64,000 nucleotides of DNA. Origin: Flabesymbios commensalis (lineage: Eukaryota; Annelida; Polychaeta; Terebellida; Flabelligeridae). Positions 57,442-64,000 of the stretch are shown piece by piece (positions within the stretch are counted from its first letter, which is position 1; every line of letters starts with the position of its first letter). The translations under genes and the position numbers were made by a program. The stretch spans positions 20,909,581-20,973,580 of the forward strand of contig OZ024914.1 in NCBI GenBank assembly GCA_964017125.1, given 5' to 3'. The notes below the pieces were generated by a model. It was not told the DNA's origin. It did no database searches and saw only the letters and a program-made list of their open reading frames with translations.

Positions 57442-58811
57442 GTCGTCGCGTGCTTAATCGCGCTAGCGCTTAATATCCCCAAAGACCATGTACAATAAGA
57501 TGATCAACTTACGGATTTCACCATACAAATGCGTGTAATACATTGTGCAGTGCTGTCCCCTTTTAACGGGAGTTGGAACTACACTTTAGCAAGTGTATCA
57601 TCATATAAAACAAGTGATAATTTCACCACTTTAGCCTCCAAATAAAAATAATGTTTTTCTAGGTTTGACAGTTATGACATTATCTCTGCAATATTTATTT
57701 TTGCAACGAAAATAACTGCTAATATAACAGAAAAGTCATGCTATATTATCATACAATTTTAGAAATTAAAATGTCTTCATTTAAATAACAGAAGAGCTGA
57801 GTACAGAAAGTATACAAATATGTGGGCACAGAACGGGAGGGGAGTGACGATATGTCGTCAAGCATTATAGCGACCACAAAGGAGATCGGGGCAAAACATT
57901 GGTGACAACCATAACTTGGCAGACGTGTATTTTGATTCAAACTTTTATTATTTAACAAAAATATATTTAGAACACAAAAGCAATATTATAAAATTATAAT
58001 ATGTGAGCATTCTCTCTCGGACCACTGCCAACAATGTCACTGAGGACTGGAGCGTTAGCAGTACCGTATACTGATATCTTGAAAACAAGACACGTTTATT
58101 TTTATGACAAAAATTATTTATAGTTGAATTTTATTAATTTTCTATTTCTCCTGCCGTTACTGGTAATAAGGTGTTCATTGTTTTCCCGCAGTACATGGTG
58201 TGGCCGAATGGGGACATAAATATGTAATATTAATGTGAAACATTCACAATTTGCACGTGATTTAGTGTCTTTGATGATGGTAATAATTTGATCTCTGTTG
58301 TGACTCTTATGTTGAATGTGTTCAGGTATATTTCCGAAAATTCGCTCATTGGAACCAATTAATTGTATTAAGTTTTGACGTGAAACAAAAGCCCCACACC
58401 TTGAATATTCAAATATTGCTTCTTAGACAGAAATGTATGCAATTTATTAGCGGCATCAAAATTACTTTACATTGATCACATGCAGATCGCGACACTTTGC
58501 GACAAAGATATCCACTGATATATAATATTATACAAAAATATTCTCTTCCTCAATGGTCATACCCGTTTGTGGCGTGAATGATTTCAGCATTCAATGAGCT
58601 AATTCTGTGACAGAATCAGCAGTAACAGTAACATGCTTTATATCAACAGAACATTTATTTTCAGGTCTATTCCGAATGATAAACATGACAAATGATCCAT
58701 GTCATTAGACTCTAATATATAGTAATATTATTTATATAGTATATATATTATTTCCATTGCCCTTATATTGGTTTTCTTTGCCCGTATCTACCCTTGCACC
58801 CATGCCACCTG
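57442..58811. other. No gene recognised
   Basis: AT-rich sequence. The 69-codon minus-strand frame ending at 57749 has no similarity. Confidence 0.5.
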
Positions 58812-58920
58812 CCAGCAGATACGAGAAGATGAACCAATGATGGGGTAATGCTGGACCAGCATTACAAAACTTGGACCAGCATTACACTATAATTGAGTCG
58901 ATGTCTCGTGTTATACCAGG
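58812..58920. mobile_element. CCAGCAGATACGAG-type foldback element, diverged
   Basis: It starts CCAGCAGATACGAG and ends ATGTCTCGTGTTATACCAGG. A GGACCAGCATTAC block is duplicated in its middle. Confidence 0.65.
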
Positions 58921-59145
58921 GCGTCACCTGTTGTTTGTAAACAATGAATATGCATACTTAGTTTAAAACATATTTTATCGACCGATTGAAACAATACAGG
59001 ATTGTAATACATAGGCTTCGTCCGGAAAAAAAAGAAAGTGAGTGATGCTTGCGGAGTCATGGTGTGAGTACTATGAGTAGCCAGAGGGTGCAAATCTCGT
59101 TAGCAGAGCTAGAAAGTGTCGTAAAGCAAATGCTTGGAATCATAA

Positions 59146-59260
59146 CATTGGCAACATGACATCATATTGCCAACATGACCTCATGTTGTTAGCATGACTT
59201 CATGTGGTCAACATGACCTCATGCCGTCAACATGACCTCATATTGCCAACATGACCTCAC
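59146..59260. repeat. Minisatellite, about 7 copies of an 18-19-bp unit
   Basis: Units vary around CAACATGACCTCATATTGC. The array abuts the foldback element that begins at 59264. Confidence 0.9.
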
Positions 59261-59263
59261 ATT

Positions 59264-59362
59264 CTAGCAAACACAAGACAACGACCCACAGCCAGCCGGG
59301 TGCTAGACCGACGTTAAAGATGGTGGGTCAACTCTATGGCAGCATTGGGCCGATGTCCAGCG
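59264..59362. mobile_element. CTAGCAAACACAAG-type foldback element, diverged
   Basis: The left end is CTAGCAAACACAAG and the right end GGGCCGATGTCCAGCGGG. The GGTGGGTCA and GACCCAC blocks still pair across the centre. Confidence 0.55.
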
Positions 59363-59456
59363 GGATGAGTGATGTCAATGTGACAGCGCTATATCCATGT
59401 GATAACATATAATAATCCCTAAATATATATAACATAAAATTAAGATGGAATAGCGC

Positions 59457-59514
59457 CATGTCTGACACATCACCGCCGTGGATAAAGAATCAAAACGCCA
59501 ATGTGTCAGACATG
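59457..59514. repeat. Hairpin with 14-bp perfect arms
   Basis: CATGTCTGACACAT (59457-59470) and its complement (59501-59514) are separated by 30 bases. Confidence 0.9.
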
Positions 59515-60289
59515 ACAGTAACTTCCAAAAAATGGTGATTATGAGTCTTACTATTAGGGGAGCGGCCAACTAGCTAAAAGATGCGTATTTTTCGAGTTTA
59601 ATTAGCCCTCCTGGCATCAGGCTGAAATATGTCTCAAATGAAAGAGGAGACCCCACTGGTAAGTTTTTGCCATGTTGGCATTGCTACATCCCGGGGGTTA
59701 CCATGGCAACGGGGGTGTGAACAAACCCTTTCAAAACCTTCCTAATCCTAATAACTGACCAGTTTCTCCCATATAATGTACTTGTTGTCAAAGAAATTCA
59801 TAACATTTATAACATATCTCCACAATAATTGATTTTCATCGTATAAAATAACAAAATTGTATGCATTCTTCACAACAAAAACATAATTTGTATAATTCTG
59901 AATGTTTTTCACATTTAAAGTGTTGCCATGGTAACTGTGTTATTACCAATTATTGTGCTATAACAAATGATAAGGTTTTTTATGTTACTTTTCATCTACT
60001 CAACATAAAAACACAAACAAAGTGTCAAATTGAAGGTAATTTATTTTTCTTTAACATGGTAGTTTTAAGATATCAAAATATATAATTACTATATGCCTTA
60101 TTTGCATAAATGCATACGCTATAATGTCAAAAATAACAAGTTGTCACAACCTTCTTAATTCGTGATATATATTACACTTGTAATTACTTACACAAGCTAC
60201 TATAGTCACTGGGACACCATGATTTAATGACAATTTTTTTTCGTTAGTCGTATGTGTATATTATATTGTGCTATGCCGTTGGGGTGTAA
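59515..60289. other. No gene recognised
   Basis: AT-rich sequence without supported features. The 74-codon frame at 59861 is unsupported. Confidence 0.5.
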
Positions 60290-61520
60290 TAAGATGATTT
60301 GTGTTGCACAGCCGGTATTTCTGTTTTGTTCAGAGCGAAAAACACCCTATATCCCCTAAGGTGTGGGGGTTGCAAAAGAGGTACATGTATTAAACCATGT
60401 TTAATGCAGTCTTGGAATTTCCCTTACATGTATCTATATAACATTCACACATATTTCGCTGATATTGATGGCATATCACATAGTTTCTATACGCATAAAC
60501 TACACAATAAACAAGGTGTGAAGGTCATCTGAGGTCAAGGTCAAGGTCATTCAAGGCTACAAAATAAAAACATCGCATATTTTAAATCGAAAAAAATCAC
60601 ATATTTTGACTAAAACTGTTCTACGAGCATCTGCAGCTTAAAACTTTATTTATTGATTTTATCGCTATTTCCTTGTTCATTTCCGACTGTTGTGCTCCCC
60701 AGGCCATGATCAAAGGTTGATTATATGTTCTAAAACCGATATTTTATCCTTTCCAGCTAATAGAAAATTATATATAGGCCTACCCACAAATTAGGCGTGT
60801 GGGTTGCAATACAAGTTCTATTCATTGCATAATGTTGTCTTTGACTTTTACGTATCTCTAATATGTTCCGCCATATTTCGGTGTTATCGATGACATATCA
60901 ATATTCAAGCATACACTGCACGATCGAGCTGTGAAGGTCGTTTGGGATCAAGGTCATCTGAGGTCACAAAATCAAATAAACCCTGAAAAGACTACTAAGG
61001 TAAGGGGGTTGAAGGGGACACTCGATTAACTTCATTGTAGTCTTTGAATTTTACAAATCTCTAAAAAGTGTCGACATATTAATTTTGCTGATTTTGATGC
61101 TATATCACACAGTTTGAAGCATGCACTATGCGATAAGAAAGTTATAAAGGTCATCTGAGGTCAAGGTAAAGGTCATCCGAGGCCACTAAATCGATCAAAG
61201 AGCGTATTTTGACTCATTTGTAAGATCTCATTCAGCTATAAACTTCAATTAGTAATCTTATTCTTACTGTTATGTCTATTTTCAGCTGTAGTACACCCCA
61301 GGCCATGATGAAATGACGATTCAAAGTTCCATACTTATATAGCTTGTATTTTATTTTTTTCTAGCCAAAAATAACTAAGGCAAGGGGGTGTCAGCGACGC
61401 ATTATTCACTGCATAAAGGATTTTTTTTATTTCACGTATATCCAATATCTACTCTTCTACATGATAAAGATGGTTTGAAAGTCATCTCAATTGAATGTCG
61501 TTCGACGACGCAAAATTAAA
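60290..61520 (+). repeat. Degenerate tandem repeat, 3-4 units with GGTCATCTGAGGTCAAGG
   Basis: A unit containing CATATTTCG-GATATTGATGGCATAT, then GAAGGTCATCTGAGGTCAAG, CTGCAGCTTAAAACTTTATT and CCCCAGGCCATGATCAAAGG recurs near 60450, 60871, 61073 and 61435. Spacings are about 420, 200 and 360 bp, so one unit is partial. Confidence 0.7.
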
Positions 61521-61779
61521 AAAAAAAACACAATGGCTTGGAATAATCGTCTATTTAAAAATCTTCATTTATACGAGCATTTTAGCTTTAAACTTCCTTT
61601 ACTAATCACTTTCTGAAATAATCTGGCAACATGCTAAAATAAAATTTAAAATCGCATCCATGTTTGTACGATGATTCAGAATTAGGTCTTGGTTATGATA
61701 CTCACAAAAAATGTTTTTATGTTTTCGCCAGTGAGTAGTGAAGCAAATTTAATTTGGTAAACTTATGCGCTAACCTCCA

Positions 61780-62165
61780 TGACGATTTGCTTTACTGGCT
61801 GAGATAATCGAATGATCTTTATCTTGCGGAAAACGCTTTGAGTGACAGAATCTCATTTTTACTGTCCGATATCATCTTTTCACTGGCTGAGATCACTTTT
61901 TACTGGCTGAGATAATCATTTCACTAGCCGAGATAACTATCTTTTTTTGTCGATATGAATTTTAACTGGCTGAGATCACTTGTTTACTGACCGATTTTAC
62001 CTTTTCTTTGATCGATATCACATTTTGACTGGCTTAAATCACTTTTTCGACTGGTTGAGATCACTTTTTCGCTAGCTGATATCACTGGTCGTGATCACTT
62101 TCTCACTTGCTGAGATCACTTTTTCAATGACCAAGATCACTTTTCGATTGGCTGGAGTCGGCTGT
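61780..62165 (+). repeat. Minisatellite block 1 (ACTGGCTGAGATCAC units)
   Basis: About 14 units of 25-32 bp vary around TTTTTACTGGCTGAGATCAC. The same family resumes at 63690, so the LINE-bearing segment between them lies inside one array. Confidence 0.8.
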
Positions 62166-62193
62166 TTGAGGTCAATAAAATCGCCAAAGAGAA

Positions 62194-63300
62194 TTGATGA
62201 ATCTTATCAAATACCTCAAACTTTACATACGTCATTACGTCGATGACGCAGTGTTGGTTGCTAAGTCAGCAGAAGACATACATTTTTTGGATGTAATCAG
62301 TGTCTATTGTGAACAGTGGGAACTAAATGTCAACGTATCTACGACCACGATAATCTTTTTCAAGAAGAGGTACACGAGAAATCTCTACATTTAATTTTGG
62401 TTAGACACAATAAAAACTAACGGATCAATATAAATACTTACCGCGTATCCCAGCGCATTAACGTGCATGCACTTATATTTAAAGATGCACTTAGTTTTCG
62501 AAAGAAAATAAGTGCATGCACTTATAATTATTCGAACATAAAAATATTTTTTTCAATTTCTTAAATTTTTTTATTTTAATTAAAAATAAACTAAGCTAGC
62601 GTTAGTAATCACTGACTGTTACTTTGAAGTTAAGTTGCGTGAGTGACTCCGGGAGAATAAGTGTTGACACTACCTGAGCTCTCATATATCACACCTCCTT
62701 TGTCAACTCTTTTCAGCTATCACACTTATGCACCATATAGCGTTCACGGCTTGAACTGCAGGCGCATATATATGGAGAAATTCTCTCCTAATATCTACCC
62801 GTTAAGAGCTGAAAACAATAATGTAGTTTGTGTTCACGATCAATTTCATAAATTATTTAATTATTATGGACATATACTAATAAGGGTTTCTAAAATTCGA
62901 TACATATTACCCGCAGTACATGGCTGAGCAGAGAGCTACACAGTTGTGCACGTAGTAAATTTCGAATATAAGTACGTGCACGTACTATTCGAATATAAGT
63001 GCATGCACTTATATAAGAACGAGAAAATTTTAGGAGCCATACATAAAACAGTCGATTTTCACTTAAAAATGCAAGCACAGGATATCTTATTTTCAATTAC
63101 AGCGGTAAATTTATTAAAGCCCCAAAACGCTTTATTCGTATGATAAAGAAAGCAGCCGAATTATCCTTTTCTAGTAATAAGAACTGTTTCAAACAGCAAA
63201 TTAAGCAAAGATTATCAGACCAGTTTAGACAATAATGGACCCCAGCAATGCACTATTCAAATCAAATTTAAAAATTGCAGACTATTTAACAACTTTAAAC
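62194..63300 (+). mobile_element. LINE-E, reverse transcriptase remnant in two pieces
   Basis: At 62230-62390 the frame reads HYVDDAVLVAKSAEDIHFLD and then YCEQWELNVNVSTTTIIFFK, the catalytic YVDD box and following region of a LINE reverse transcriptase. At about 63130-63300 come KKAAELSFSSNKNCFKQQIK and RLSDQFRQ-W, which resemble the C-terminal end of the same kind of element. The 62440-63020 segment between them carries inverted motifs and may be an insertion. The copy has stops and frame changes and lacks its 5' part. Confidence 0.72.
62455..63015. repeat. Inverted clusters of AAGTGCATGCACTTATA motifs
   Basis: Palindromic motifs of the form TTCGAATATAAGTGCATGCA plus CTTATA occur at about 62460-62545 and, in mirrored arrangement, at about 62958-63015 (one variant GTACGTGCACGTAC). 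They could be the ends of a foldback element of about 550 bp inserted in LINE-E. Confidence 0.55.
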
Positions 63301-63400
63301 CGACAAAATCAGGCTAAAATCATCATATGACCATATTAATAAGCGAAAATAAAAATACTGTTTTTTTTTCAATGATTTTAGCCTGATTGTGTCGCTTTAA
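63295..63400. mobile_element. piggyBac-like MITE with TTAA ends, short copy
   Basis: TTAA occurs at 63295-63298 and 63397-63400. The termini are inverted (ACCGACAAAATCAGGCTAAA against AGCGACACAATCAGGCTAAA). The interior block ATATTAATAAGCGAAAATA relates it to the element at 10268. Length is 106 bp. Confidence 0.78.
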
Positions 63401-63689
63401 GCTATAATAACCTTCCGTTTGAAATTGAATAACATAAAGGTATGCCCCGATAACAGAAAAAATGTACCTGATGTGCGAGTGATTTTCATTTTAATATGGA
63501 TTGCTCACATTTTGAAACATCGGGAAGCAAATTCATACAAATAATCTTTACTATCGGCCCATCAACCATTACATTAAGTAAATTAACAAACAGTGCAAGC
63601 ATACTATAATTGAACAACCTTTGTAAATATATCACTATTGTACTGGAATCTTTCAAATTATGTATACATATAATAACACTGTGCCTATT
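63401..63689. other. No gene recognised
   Basis: AT-rich sequence only. Confidence 0.5.
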
Positions 63690-64000
63690 GTTCGCAGAGA
63701 TCCATTTTTCATAGGCTCAGATTACTTTTACACCAACAGAAATCACTTAGAGACTGGCCGAGCTCATTTTTTACTGACATAGAACACTTTTCACAGACTG
63801 CGACCGCTTTTTCAATGACCAATATTACTTTTCCTTTCACTGAAATCACATTTTACTGGTCGAAATATCTTTTTCTGTGACCGACTTCACATTTTCGCGG
63901 GCTGAAATCACTTAATTACCAGCTCATATCACATTTTCAAAGGCCGTGATTACCTTTTCAACAGCAGATATCACTTTGTGGATGGCTTAGATAATTTTTT
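63690..64000 (+). repeat. Minisatellite block 2 (same family as 61780-62165)
   Basis: Units such as ACTGGCCGAGCTCATTTTTT and CAATGACCAATATTACTTTT continue to the window edge, more diverged than block 1. Confidence 0.7.

Overview
The window reads as nuclear DNA of an invertebrate animal. It is AT-rich and intron-rich, with very little coding sequence and dense interspersed repeats. Tandem-headed tRNA-derived SINEs, many short foldback elements that begin with CCAGCAAACAC, several LINE remnants and frequent TAGGCCTA motifs suggest a lophotrochozoan, most likely a mollusc. That placement is an inference from repeat style and is not proven. No prokaryotic features, CRISPR arrays, rRNA genes or true tRNA genes are present. 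I saw no LTR retrotransposon or other virus-like element.

One host gene can be read completely. It is an ILRUN (C6orf106) orthologue on the minus strand, CDS 29337 down to 19061. Five coding exons with matching GT-AG sites and phases give 311 residues: a UBA-like region, an NBR1-like (FW) domain and a low-complexity tail. Intron 1 (5.5 kb) holds two 5'-truncated LINEs lying in the same orientation as the gene, and introns 2 and 4 hold small repeats.

The rest is a repeat landscape. 0-9 kb: a possible terminal exon, a pogo-like transposon end, SINEs, foldback elements and GACTTC-type minisatellites. 9.6-13.4 kb: a long imperfect palindrome with a TTAA-flanked MITE in one arm and a minisatellite in its middle. 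29.7-30.1 kb: a LINE reverse transcriptase fragment. 32.3-36.9 kb: a decayed transposase-like gene on the minus strand, split by a LINE inserted in the opposite orientation. 40.2-48.6 kb: the most striking structure, a foldback element of about 8.4 kb. Its two ends carry matching inverted termini and long arrays of the same 59-bp repeat in opposite orientations, and a 1-kb PIF/Harbinger-like MITE lies within the right array. 49.8-52.5 kb: a second long imperfect palindrome. 55.7-57.3 kb: a compact second foldback element with inverted arrays of a 16-bp repeat and a perfect 8-bp target-site duplication. 60-64 kb: degenerate tandem repeats, two blocks of one minisatellite, and a LINE fragment with its own insertions.

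The main theme is inverted-repeat architecture at every scale, from 40-bp hairpins to 8-kb foldbacks. The two tandem-armed foldback elements are the best candidates for an undescribed mobile system.
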